Below, piece after piece: positions 25,115 through 37,800 of a stretch of DNA of 64,000 nt. Origin of the DNA: Nymphalis io (Eukaryota > Arthropoda > Insecta > Lepidoptera > Nymphalidae); assembly GCF_905147045.1 (NCBI RefSeq), contig NC_065888.1, positions 1,307,001-1,371,000 of the forward strand, written 5' to 3'. The notes below the pieces were generated by a model. The model was not told where the DNA came from. It saw only the letters and a program-made list of their open reading frames with translations, and did not search any database. Within the stretch, counting starts at the first letter, position 1, and each line of letters opens with the position of its first letter. Made by a program: the position numbers and the translations under genes.

Positions 25115-25576
25115 GATACCTGTAGAATTATAATAAATTCTATAATTACTTCTTTATAAATATCACATAATTTTTAACAATTACAAACGTATCTTATCGT
25201 TAAATTAAATCAAAATCTCGAGTCAACAAAGCCAACTTTTGACACTGACAATGACATTTTTGTTGAAAAAAATATAAGATCTTTATTATACTGTGGTGGA
25301 CATTTTAAGCAAGAACAAATGAATTCCAAACTCAACCACTATATTCATTTTTTTTAAATGTTGATATTTTATTGATCAACTTTATCATATAATGAATTTG
25401 ATTTTTACTTCACATATTTGGATTTAAGCGTTTATTGGAATACGCTTTAGACTTTTATATTATTATTTGACATTGACAATGACAATTTGTTAACCTAAAA
25501 CCGCATAAACGGATTTTTTGTGTTCAATAATATAACTGTAATAACTAACCAAATTATAATTGTAACTTGCTAAACA
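25115..25576. promoter_or_regulatory. Bidirectional promoter region of QNG1 and NUP43
   Basis: The 462 bases between the two start codons must hold both promoters. A 19-base motif, TTTGACAYTGACAATGACA (three TGACAN hexamers in tandem), occurs at 25238-25256 and again at 25466-25484 in the same orientation, 18 of 19 bases alike. The copies lie 124 bases before the QNG1 ATG and 93 bases before the NUP43 ATG. No TATA box is obvious. Confidence 0.6.
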
Positions 25577-26841
25577 ATGCCGTTAGATGTGCAGGGTACT
25601 TTTGTTTCACAAAAGATCAATAAAATAAGATGGATACCCGAAGATTATGTTGAAACTAAACATTTCTTTACTGGAAGTTGGGATGATGAAGAAAACTCTA
25701 TAAAAGTTTGGAGTTTCGAGTCTCTTAATGAAGATGAAGAAGTTGAATATCCAAGACAATTATCTGAGTACAAGGTAGACGGGGATGTAACGAATATAAA
25801 GTTTGTAGACAAGAATTCAATTGCTGTTTCTATTTCGAGCGGAGACGTTCGAATATTAGAAGTAAGCGCCTATGATAGACAGACGCCTCTAAAAGAAGTT
25901 CATACTTGGAAAACATTACACAATTTTAGGTAAATAAAAAAAAAACAATCACATTAACCTATTGGAAACATTTGTTTCCAAATATAATATAATATAATTT
26001 ATAAATTCATTTTGTGGCTGTAAATGTTATTAAAAAATGTTTTTTTAGCTCAGAGAAATGTTCATGCACATCATTGGATACCTTAGAAGGAGACATAGCA
26101 AGCATAGGTGAAGATGGTAATATAAACATTCTAAACAGTAGAAGAGGAGACATAACACGAAGTATTAAAGGAGCAGATAGCTGCTCTTTGCATGCTGTTT
26201 GTTTTATCAAACTAAATGAGGTAATAAATATTTCTTTACACATTTATTTATGCCAAATTGTTATACAAATAACTTTAAAAGTATATAATAAATAGCTTAA
26301 TAATATAGCTTTTTCTCAAAGGTTTGTCATTCTTCACCAGGTAATAACAGGCAACATCAGAGGTCACATGAAAATATGGGATTTGAGATCAACAAATGAT
26401 AAGCCTGTTGCAGCATTTTTGCTCGCTGGAGATGAGCTGGCAGCGACATGTATAACTCGACATCCTACACAACCTCATATTATATTAGCCGGCAGTGAAT
26501 CGGGTGCTGTTGCTATGTGGGACCTCCGTGTGAATCAATTCCCGACGTCTTTACTGAATGCTCATGCTGCTGGTATTACAGAAATGCAATTCCACCCTGA
26601 AAATCCTAATAAGCTGCTCACAAGTTCTGTTTCTGGAGAAATATGGGATTGGAATATGGAAACATTGACAAAGAAAGGTCTAGATGAATATGCTCCATTG
26701 GATGATAAAACTGCATTAAATGTTACTTCATTAATGCCAACTCTACATAAGGCGATCAATTCTCTGCACTGTGACAGAGGAAGGATACTCTGTGGTGCTG
26801 ATAATGAAGCTATCTATTTAATTAAAAACTTCAAGTACTGA
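25577..26841 (+). CDS. NUP43: Nucleoporin Nup43 (WD40 protein of the Y complex)
   Basis: Exons 25577-25929, 26049-26220 and 26341-26841, GT-AG with matching phases, encode 341 residues; human Nup43 is about 380. The N-terminal FVSQKINKIRW and TGSWDDEENSIKVWS match the family well. Later WD-type strands include GDVTNIKF, GEDGNINIL, GHMKIWDLRS, SGAVAMWDLRV, AGITEMQFHPENP and a final GRILCGADNEAIYLI, so the whole protein is a single beta-propeller. Nup43 is a peripheral member of the Nup107-160 (Y) scaffold of the nuclear pore and also acts at kinetochores in vertebrates. The start has a favourable context (AACAATGC). A polyadenylation hexamer follows 125 bases after the stop. It shares its upstream region with QNG1. 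Confidence 0.95.
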
Positions 26842-26965
26842 ATAATATAATTTTTTGTTTGTTTTGCATTCCGAGCAAATACATGTATAATTAATTTTTT
26901 CCTTGTAAAAGGAGAGCTCAGAATATTTAAATGTTTTAGGTTAAAAACGATTCAGCCAATGAACC

Positions 26966-26971
26966 AATAAA
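26966..26971 (+). terminator. Likely polyadenylation signal of NUP43
   Basis: First AATAAA after the NUP43 stop codon, 125 bases downstream. A second AAATAAAA lies near 27059. Confidence 0.55.
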
Positions 26972-27503
26972 CACATGTGCTCAAACACATTATAATTTTT
27001 TTATTCTGTCTCAAACAGGAACAATTGATTGTGTAATGTGATTATAGTTGTGTTTAACAAATAAAATGAGTTTTAATTTAAAACAAGAAACTTGTTTTTT
27101 AAAAAAGCAATTATAATTGAAAGAACCTACACTTAAATAACAGAAAACTGTTTCCTTTATCTCATATTATAGCTCTATATATTATAGTGACAGAGTTTCA
27201 GAGGAATCGCTCATACATAGGATTGCCAGGTTTTTGTAAGTTGTTACCTAAATAAAATTTTGAATAATGAGCTTTAGCCGAACATGTTTGTGTTTTTCGA
27301 TCGTGACAAAAATTGACATGTCCAGTCTGTCTGGCTTTTGTTACATATTTAGTTAAAATATTAATTTTACTAAATGTTAACAGTCTCAAGTAAATCTTGC
27401 AGTGGTGAATATTGTAAAAGTTATATCAATCTTACGAAAATGTTATAATAGTGGAGCCCACGACGCTAAACCTAGTTCGGTAAGACTCCCAGATCATATA
27501 TAT

Positions 27504-27787
27504 ACTGGTGGTAGGGCTTTGTGCAAGCTCGTATGGGTAGGTACCACCCACTCATCAGATATTCTACCGCAAAACAGCAATACTTGATATTGTTGTGTTC
27601 CGGTTTGAAGGGTGAGTGAGCCAGTGTAATTACAGGCACAAGGGACATAAAATCTTAGTTCCCAAGGTTGGTGGCGCATTGGCTATAAGCGATGGTTGAC
27701 ATTTCTTAGAATGCCAATGTCTAAGGGCGTTTGGTGACCACTTACCATCAGGTGGCCCATATGCTCGTCCACCTTCCTATTCTATAA

Positions 27788-27825
<38 letters not shown>
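27504..27825 (+). repeat. SINE-like repeat, family S1, with (TA)n tail
   Basis: Near-complete S1 copy from ACTGGTGGTAGGGCTTTGTG to CTATTCTATAAAAAAT, followed by about 38 bases of pure TA. It lies between the convergent 3' ends of NUP43 and the RhoGAP gene. The minus-strand frame over it is part of the repeat. Confidence 0.85.
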
Positions 27826-27828
<3 letters not shown>

Positions 27829-27994
27829 TCACGTAATTAATGGGAGGCTACACGAAATGTCGATGCTGCAATGTGGAAAATCTGGACATGCTGTTAAAAA
27901 AATAATCCGATTTCTAGTATGATAAGACTCCCAATTTCATTAACATTACTTATGTTGAATTTTGTAAAATAAAAAAACATTTGAATAATACGTT

Positions 27995-28000
27995 TTTATT
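27995..28000 (-). terminator. Possible polyadenylation signal of the RhoGAP gene
   Basis: Minus-strand AATAAA about 800 bases beyond the stop codon at 28794, past the minisatellite. Other AT-rich candidates exist nearer the stop, so this is a weak choice. Confidence 0.3.
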
Positions 28001-28462
28001 TGTGAAGTAAATACACTTATGAGTAACATATACATAAGATAATACAAGTCAGTCTTTGCTTGCCTAGTCAATTGGTATGATATTTATACATTTTATTATT
28101 TACAATTCATATATTAAGGATAAACAAGCATTGTGAGTAAATTAAGTAAAATATCATGCTATATAAGGCACCATCTCTACAACCGAATTCTTACAAGTGG
28201 TAACGCGTCCGACGATCACATGGCACCACACTCTATTAAAATCCTAAACTAAGGTACAGCCTCAAAAAAAAAACTGGAATAAAATTATCGATAGTACTAA
28301 ATAACACCGATCGAAAATAGATATATCATATTTGGCATCTCATTCACATGTCGTATACCACACTAAATGCGTTAACGGTTAAATTAACACAGAGTATATG
28401 CATCTATTAAACAACGATATCACTCGTCGCCGTCCGGGACGCGGCGGCGCAGCACGTCGGGG

Positions 28463-28804
28463 CGCCGGGCTCCGGTGTGCTGCGGGCGCTCCGGTGTGCT
28501 GCGGGCGCTCCATAATGCTGCGGGCGCTCCGGTGTGCTGCGGGCGCTCCATAATGCTGCAGGCGCTCCGGTGTGCTGCGGGCGCTCCGTTGTGCTACGAG
28601 AGCTCGTGCGTGCTGCGGGCGCTCCGTTGTGCTGCAGGCGCTCCATAATGCTGCAGGCGCTCCGGTGTGCTGCGGGCGCTCCATAATGCTGCAGGCGCTC
28701 CGGTGTGCTGCGGGCGCTCCGTTGTGCTACGAGAGCTCGTGCGTGCTGCGGGCGCTCCGTTGTGCTGCAGGCGCGCGTGCGTGCGTCGGGCGCTCACGTG
28801 TGCT
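28463..28804. repeat. 19-bp GC-rich minisatellite with 133-bp higher-order unit
   Basis: About 16-17 tandem units of GCGGGCGCTCCGGTGTGCT and variants, clean from 28482 to 28766. Variants differ at the middle (GGTG, ATAA, GTTG), plus one divergent type (ACGAGAGCTCGTGCGTGCT at 28596 and 28729). The order of variants repeats: units 28501-28633 and 28634-28766 are seven-unit blocks differing at only two bases. The array begins on the last codons of the RhoGAP gene and continues into its 3' UTR. As 19 is not a multiple of 3 and no unit holds a stop, all three minus-strand frames stay open. Confidence 0.9.
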
Positions 28805-31800
28805 GCGGGCGGCGGTGCGGCGGCGGCTTGCGGCGCGCGGCGGCCAGCAGCGCGTTGGGCACGATCCACAGCTGCTCGCACCAGCGCATGAGCGCCTCCG
28901 TCACGTGGCAGCTGTTCGCCGCCGTCGCTAGCTGCGTCTCCAGGCTGTCCGACGCCTTGATCAGGAAACTGCCGAATAACAGACTGCCTAGAGTCGGTGA
29001 CTCTTGTGGATGGAAATTCCATCGCCGATTGTTATTTTTCGTTCGAGCATTTAACTCAGCATATTTTTGAAAACATTTCCTACGTTTTGCTTTTAAAATC
29101 TTACTACTTCTCGGCTACAAATATATAAATAAATAAAACTTTGAGCACCGACCTGGGTGGAAACAGCGTGGGCGCGATGATCATGGCGACGTTATGCTCG
29201 CTCATCTTGTTAGTTTCACTCATGGCCACGATCTCTCGCACGAGGCGCAGAATCTCCCGCAGCGTGGCGCGCTGCTCCGCCGGCAGCAGCAGCACCAGCA
29301 GGTTCAGAGCGCGACCCTGGGTCGTGCCAGATAGAGCTGGAAAGAGACATAAAACCGAATGAAACTAACAAAAAATATCTACATCAAAACGTTTTCGAAC
29401 GTGCCCGACATTTGAAACCTACGACGAGCGCGATCGTCGAAGGGAGCCTAGAGGCGGAGCGGCCGAACTCACCGTAGGTGTGGTAGAACAGGCGCATGAG
29501 CTCCTGCGTGAGCGGCGGCTGCGGCAGCGCGCGCAGCAGGCGCTTGAACACGGCGGCGAGGTCGTGCCCGGGCGCGCGGCGCAGCGCCGCCTCCACGCCC
29601 GCGCGGTCGGCGTACCACTGCCGCTCCACCAGCGCCACCAGCGCCTCCACCTGCGGCACACGCGCTCTGGTACAATCTGCTACTGCATCGAACATGAGTC
29701 CGTTCGCCTCTTCTCATTATACTTAATCGTGTCAATTTTATTAAGTACTCTGTATGGTACTTCGCAAACTTAACACGGCCGTGTCGTTTGTACCGTATGC
29801 GCCGTGTCTAACGTATCCGAGAGTGACTCTAGCTGTGTTAGGATGATCTATTAGTTAAAAATACCTTTATGTCTCTAGTTGTCTATCTCTACTAGAGAGT
29901 GATTAATTTCATGACATATTACAATAATTGCAAATTTGATACAATAACAGTCCTCCTCTTACCTTATGTTTGTTTCCAGGGACTCGTAGTAATCCCTCGT
30001 CTTTAGTTCTCGCGCGCAGAGCAGACGAAAGCGCTCGCAGAACTGACGGAACCGAGCTCCATGTCTCCTCCCACAGGATCATGTCTTTGCGGAGAAGAGT
30101 TTCTAATGCGACACCGAATACTGTGCCTTCTGTTGAATAGATAATGTACTAGTTAAGCATAATCAATCTAGAGAAAATATCCGAGAGAGTAGCACCAAAA
30201 TCTGACACAATGTGTGTGACTAATTAACAATTAGTACGAAAGATGCAATTTTTTTTTTATTTGAGGAGAACATTTTGTATCACCTTTTTAGCACCAAAAT
30301 GAACAGTACTAATACGGTAAATTATATTTTTGGCGCGCTAAGGTAACTAAGGAACGCCAACTGACAAAATATGTATAATCCTCCCCTACCATCTACAGTG
30401 GGGCGTGGTGATTTAATATAGAGAAGTTTTTTCGCCCGAACTAACCTTCCTTTCGCTTCTTTTTCGGCGTTTTCCTCTTGTGGAAAGGCAGCGAGTATCT
30501 GTCGAAGAGGGCCGTCAGTTCGAGCCAGAGTAACGGCTGTAACTTCTTCAACTGCGGTTCGCCGACTGTCTCGATGTCCACTGTGCTATCCGGTTCTGGC
30601 CATTCCTGAAATATATACATTATAAGTATTCAAATGTTTATCTACATCTACATTTTTTTATATTTGCTGGGAAAGCAATTGACTCTACTCCACCTGATGG
30701 TAAGTGGTAGTAGAGTCAAAACGCCACGACGGTCAGAACAGTCGAGAAAAGCGATCTGCGCTGACGGCCGGCAAGATGCCACTTCACGATTCGATCTCGT
30801 TTGAAGAAACCCAAGTTATAAGAGGACACGTGAGCTGGTAACAAATTCCATGTTTTGGATGTGCAACAAAGAAAGGAGTTAAATATAAAAAAATATATAA
30901 CTCGTTTTTTTTTACTTTTTTTTGTCACTTACGATTAAATAGTTTTTTTATAGTTAGAGTTTAAATTTCCTTTGCATAATTAGTATTTAGAAAATCTTAA
31001 TGGTACATATTAGCGTAATATTACATGTATTGTTCCCAAATAATTAATGCATGTTGTATTTTTCTTAAAAGGTAATTTAAATTAATTCCTTGTGACAAAA
31101 TGACCGTAATGGACCCAATTACTACTAGCAAATCATAATAAAATTAAAAATAAACATATACCGCCTTATAAACGTTGCTTAGCGGTTGTTTAATTAAACA
31201 CTAATTTCGCTCTTTCTGTCATTATTGATTTGACATTCGAAAGAAAAGCTTTTTTTTAGCTATCCATCCATATTTATTGCCTAATTATGGTGTTTTTTGT
31301 ACATGTTTTGAGTACTATTAATAAATCAAGCAACGTTCCCCATTCCCATTGGTATATAGATAACTGAGTATTATTAGTAATTCCACGCATTAATAAATGA
31401 AGCTAACCTCTTCATGGTCTATCATCTGACGATCCAGATTGAACTTATGCTCGAAACTTAACGGCTGTTGCGCAGACGCAGCGCTCTTAGTGCGTGAAAC
31501 CGGTGCGTGATTCCTGCAAACAACGAAACAGGGTTTAAATTGATCAAATCTCATTTTATTTCCTTACATTTTAAAGAAACAAATTATATTATCTAATTAA
31601 AACTAACAACAGTTTCATTTATCGTTCGCATGTGCATAAAACACACTTTCATCATAAGATCGTGGATTAGAATCCGGTCTAACGCCACTCAGTCATTATG
31701 TTTTTAAAATCCATCTCGACCTCGTAGGTGAAAGAGAACATCGCGAGGAAACAAGGAGTAGCTAAATTAGAGTAGTTTCATTAACTTACAAAATGTTTTT

Positions 31801-34800
31801 TTTAAAGCAAACCACTGCCTTTTTAAAATCAAAAGCATATTCATTTATTGCTGTCTATTATATTACAATAATTTTGAAATAAGAAATCATTACTTACATA
31901 AAAAGATCATTCTCCTTTAAAATGGACCCATTAATGCGTTCCTTGCCTATCCTCGGCCCCTGGACTGTCCCGTATCTTTGATAACCCAAAAGTTCAATAC
32001 CCTCTGAAATATTAAATTATTGTTAATATTAATATTTAATGTCATAACACATGAAACGTCCGTTAGACGCCGTCGCATTTAGTATATGGTGAATTATAGA
32101 AGATTTTATATAGAATTTTAAAAACATTTTTATACGCGACGTATTTGTCTTTATGAAATATTATTTTAGTTACTCACCGGTATTGGAGGCAATGTCAGCC
32201 CAGTGCAGATCATTTGGTTTAAAGAGCTCGTGCACGGGACGCGGAGGGGAGTGCGGTGAGTGCGGGCCGGGCGGGGAGAGGCGCGTACGCCGGGACGCGG
32301 GCGCAGACGGAGTGCGCGCGATAGGCGCGTGCGTGCCCGCGGGGTAGCTGTCGCTGAGGAAGTCGCACTTGTTACATTATTCTGCCAATCGTTGATCTGA
32401 CAAAATTTATAAAATGTAGTATATTTACACAAAGTCAGGTGGCGTAGCGCTGTCAGCCCACTCAGTGGGTGGGCTACCGGAGCCTCCACTTGGCAGCGAG
32501 TCCAGCGAGTCAGGAGTCGCACTGCGCGACCGAGGCTCACTGCCGCTCGAATTCTGAAGAAAAAAAAATGATTTAGTATTTATGAAATATTGTCAAAATG
32601 TTATAACCTAATTCGTAACCCAATGTACAATATGCGCAATCTAAGTTGGCCGGTCGGAAATTAGTCATAAGTAGCTGCGGAGTTTTTACAATAAAAACCG
32701 GTCATTGCGGGCGCCAGCAGAGGTTAAAGATGCGAGTACATAAATTGTGTGGTTACGATCATTTACATAAATAATTATTATAACTCTTTATTGTTTTATA
32801 TTATATGAACTTTCCGGAGAGATAACTTCAATATATATTGTAGCTATAATTATTATTAATACTGTATTCGTATAATTCACGCTAAACAAAATCTTAAGCT
32901 TATATATAAAACCCAATACACACAAAAAACCCATAACGACGTCATATTTTACAGTTTTATAGATTAAATGATCTTATATCTTATTAACTCGTGGATAATA
33001 AAGATTTGTAATGTGTATTAAACGATAATTCGACCAAATTATTTGAACGACGTTAAAGGGAAATGCCGCACCTACCGGTTTGTGTAACCGCTTTCCTAAT
33101 AGTAAAATATGTAAACTTCTGAAGCAATCGGACTAACAAATCAATGATGGATAATGATGTATGAGCTGAAGTGTTAAGTGATATTCGTTTTGTAAAAGTT
33201 TGTCCATTTTAACAACGGTGTAAGCATATAATCAATAATTTAGTCATTCGTACCAAAGCTAATAATTATAATATTACATTACAGATAAACCTACGTTCGG
33301 AAATTAACGAATTTGTAAGAAATTCTTACACTAATTTTAATTTTACTGGTGGTAGGGCTTTGTACAAGCTCGTCTGTTCGTCGCAAAACAGCAGTACTTG
33401 GTGTTGTTGTGTTCCGGTTTGAAGGGTGAGTGACCCAGTATAATTACAGGCACAAGGGAAATAACATCTTAGTTCCCAAGGTTGGTAGCGCATTGGCGAT
33501 GTAAGTGATAATTAACATTTCTTACAATGCCAATGTCTATGGGCGTTGGTGACTTGCTATCACGTGACCCATATGCTCGTCCGCCTACCTATTCTATAAA
33601 ACTAAATTATCTATTATATACTCATAACATTAATGCAAATAACAAACAAATTGACGCCTGAATATTGGATTGGCATTGTATTTGGTTTTACAACAGAATC
33701 ATAAAAATAATCAAATGGTCGCTAAATTTTAAAGATAATGTAAATGATTGAACTTTATAATTACTGATAACTTAAACAAACCGTGATATTTGAATAATCG
33801 GTCGTTAGGGTGTGTAAGATTATTGCTTTTATTTTCTACAAAAAAAAAAAACACCTAGAAACCATTTAGTCAGTACTTATTCATACAAACGAACAAAACA
33901 AACAAAACCGGAACGAATCACTTAAAACGTCAAAGAAATAAAGAAATAAAAAACAAGTTAATTGTTCCTTAACTACTCACGGTTTTTGTTTTATAGAAAG
34001 CAGCGTGAGAAGACAGCTGCATTTATATATATGCCGTAATCAATGACGAACAAATAGACCAAGGGATTTACAATTGTTTCGTTTAATGGGAAGTGAAATT
34101 ATTTTTTCGACTATTACGTTTTTCTTGTTGTCATAGTGCCGTGATGTTATATAAGAAATGAAAGTTGTTATTAAATAACCTACGTTGAAATGTGTTCCTC
34201 GATCGACTACTCATAGCTATTCTGACTAAATGCCGAGATATTCGTCATAATCTTTTCTTAAAAAAAAAAAAATTAATTTGGTATTTTAAATTTATCAATA
34301 AATACAATTAAGTTTTATGGTAAAAATATATTCAAAAATAAAGTATATTCTGCACAAGATTAATATATAAATGATAAAAGAGCTAGGAGTTAGTATTCGT
34401 TGATTTACATACTTTGCTTTTAAGTTGAATCCCATTCGTTTGAGGGCGGCGCAGTTTGTTTTTCCCGTCCGTTTATAGTTGTTACGATACCGTCCATTTA
34501 TATTTGTTGAATTACCGAAGATTGCAGGATCATATCATCATAATCAGCGGTGAGGTAGAACATCGCGAGAAAACGTGCGTATGTCGAGTGAAAATCAGTA
34601 ACGTGTGTTGAGGAGAATTTGAGCAACGCCCGGCATTAAGGTATTTACAAATAGACACGAGACATTATTGTACAAGTTATTAAGACTTCCTCTTAAGCAA
34701 TTACTTAATAAAATAATTAAGGATTATCTACAGTTTAATTAGTTAATATTAAGAATTTTAATATCAAACAGAAGCGGTTAAAATAAGTGCACTTTTACAA

Positions 34801-37800
34801 TAGCCTATGACACTAACTGTCGTGTTGATTCTAATTAGCTGTGTGTTTATCGATGTTTATAGATTGCACTATGCATATTTTATCGATCTCCAATACAAAG
34901 TTTATACATTGGAGTTGTAGTGTTCTGTAAAACTTTCCTAGCTACCTATTTGAGAAGTTATTTCAATGATTATCCGTCTAGTTGAATTTCATCGACATAC
35001 CAACAAAGACATCACTATTCATATCATAGTTGTATTAAAATAATGCCCATTGAAGAACGCAATAAAATTATTATTCTATTCCAGCTCGTCACTGCTCTTC
35101 CCCGAACATGCATGATTTGATTTAAACGTCTACACTTCTCAGAAGACGGTGTCGTTCAACTCGGAATCAGCTAGGTAGCTAGGAAGTAGAAAGTATGTAG
35201 TGCAATCTCTACATATTTTTAAAATTGTGATACATATAACGGTCTTATCAAAAATGTTGTCATAAGCATCCGATTTGACGTATAAAGCCGACGCCACCGC
35301 GGAAAGTGCTGAAGCGAACCAACGGTGTCCATATTCGCTTCTAATTTGTAAATTATACATAAAACATTTGGACCGTTGAAACTTTTCTATAACATATAAC
35401 ACCTTGTACCTCCACTTGTTATACGAAGGCTGGTTCATTTCGTCTACAGAATCCCTAATTTCGGTTTTACGGAATAGTACCGCTAGCATCCTTGCCACTT
35501 GGCATAATTTGTTCAGCAGCTATTTTTAATTTTTACACAGTCATTTCCCTTCACAGTTTAAGTAATGAATATGTAAATAAATTCAATAGTAAGGTATCTT
35601 TTTTCGCAAGGATTATTAGGAAGCAAAAGCAATAATCAAACTAAAATGTTATTCCAACTGAACATAATGTATTTTTTCAAATGATTATAAAAAATAAAAT
35701 TAGAATATCAATATAAATATTATATATGAATCGCAATATGTATATTGTTTTGTGCGAAACTGACAGAATGATAAAAAATATACGAAATAACAAAATTTAA
35801 AATAAAAGCTAAAACAAAATTGGATGCAAATAATGTGAAAAGATCCTTTTTATTATGCTTAATAATAATATTTTGACTCAGAAGCAATATTTATAATTCG
35901 ATCTTGAAATAAAATTAAAAGTACTAATTTAAAAATATAAACATTAAGCTGTTTAGAAAGTTTCATATATTGTCATATATTACGTTTCGATTAAAGAAAA
36001 AAAAACTAAACTGAGTTCTGAGTTGAAAATAAAACAAACGTTTAATAGCTGTTAAATAATTTCAAGCTATAATCGGCAAAGGGAAGCTGTCTATTAAACA
36101 GAGAATCGGGGTCGACGCATCAATATGCCGCTCTCATCGCGCCCGACGCACATCGTATGTTAATGCCGAGCAAACGGATAATAAACATATTAAGATAGTT
36201 TCTACATAACGATATTATCATTTTGAACCAATATTGTCATACGTCAAACCTGTCAAATTGGAATATAATCACTTTTTTTAAGCAATGTAGTTGTATGTGA
36301 TATTATTTTCGTTTTGTTTTAAACCTTTAATGTATATTGATGTAGTTCAGCATAATTTAAATATTGAGCAATGATGCTTTTCTATTTATTAGATTTTAAA
36401 TTAAGAAAACAATTTAAACACATCATTGACAGTTTATTGTTTTTATTTTGTTATTTTATTGTTATTTGTTGAATAATCCGTGTCCATTGTCAGCATTGGG
36501 ACAATTAAAAAAGCAAAGTATTGAATTGTAGTACAATGGAATAAATAATTACACATCTCTTAGACATTCATTCCACGGATTAATGTTTTTTTCTTTTCTT
36601 AAATACTACGATTATTATTGTACAATCATTACAGTGGGATGTAATATTTTCGTGACGATAATCAGATTTTACTATTGCTTAATCTCGAACAAGACTATCT
36701 TGATGAGAACGATAGCTTATCAATACAATGACGTATGTATAACACTTAAATGTAACTTAAGTAGAGATTAACTACATTTAGTTTATTTTTTTTATATATT
36801 ACCAAGTATAGTTGTAGTTTTATCTGTGGTAGTGCTTTGTGCATACCACTCTGAATAGGTAACATCAAAATATCACTTATTATACTTTATAATTTTACCA
36901 CCAAACAGCAATGCAAAATATTTGTTTTTGACGATATGAATGGTGAGTTATCAAAGTGTGATAAGATAAAAAAGTTACTGGAGACAATAAATACCTAACA
37001 TCCAATGTCGAAAATTCTCAATAGCAGCCTGGAGACCGGAAGTTTGTCCAATCCCGTGTCTCGGAAAGCACGTAAAGTCGTTGGTCCTACGCCTGAAGTC
37101 TTGCCGGTTGAGTCTGATTTGCCGTCCCATCGGATTATGAGAGCGAGATAGAGAGTGCACCTGTGTTTGCACACATTTCTGTACTATAATTTGTCCTGCG
37201 CCGTTGGCTAGTCTCCCTTGAGAATGGCCGCCGATTCAGGAGGACCATCACCTAACATCACAGATCTTATGGTCTTTGTCATAAGCAGCACATATTAAAT
37301 CTGGCTCTTGTGGAATTGACATGGTCGTAGTCGAGACCACGATACATTTGAATGCGAACTATTTGCAGAACTTCCAAGAAGTTCCAAGAACTTAATCAAA
37401 GCAGAAAGTTTTAATTCTGACGAGTCTAATTTTCAATATGATTTATACTTTAGATACAAATACATACTATTGAAGAGATCCTTTTAGTCTTAGTCTGTCA
37501 CTTACATAATTAATTCAACATAAACATGCAGCATTCATAATAATAAAACGATTACGCGTACACTGAAAGGCGAAATCTATTCAGCTTCGCATTAAACGGC
37601 CTTTTTCATATAATTGTAATTGATTTCAAGAGCGTAATAATTAGCACAAAGTTATTAAAGGTATTACTTAATAGAGTTGTATGGGTGATGATTGATTGTG
37701 TATTAGTGTATATTACAAGTGTGAATGTGTTGCATGTGTGTAATTATGGCGATACGTTTTCTAGCTCTTGAAAACAACTTCATATGGCGATATAAAATAC

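Noticed and set aside
28463..28804. CRISPR-like array of short direct repeats
   Set aside because: Head-to-tail 19-bp units with no unique spacers, in an insect genome; it is a minisatellite.
28379..28931. Several overlapping long frames on both strands over the minisatellite
   Set aside because: A 19-base unit without stops keeps every frame open; the proteins are low-complexity products of the array, not genes.
29384..29773. Four overlapping frames on both strands around 29.4-29.7 kb
   Set aside because: High GC removes stops. Only the frame in 29650-29473 joins in phase with neighbours and reads as RhoGAP.
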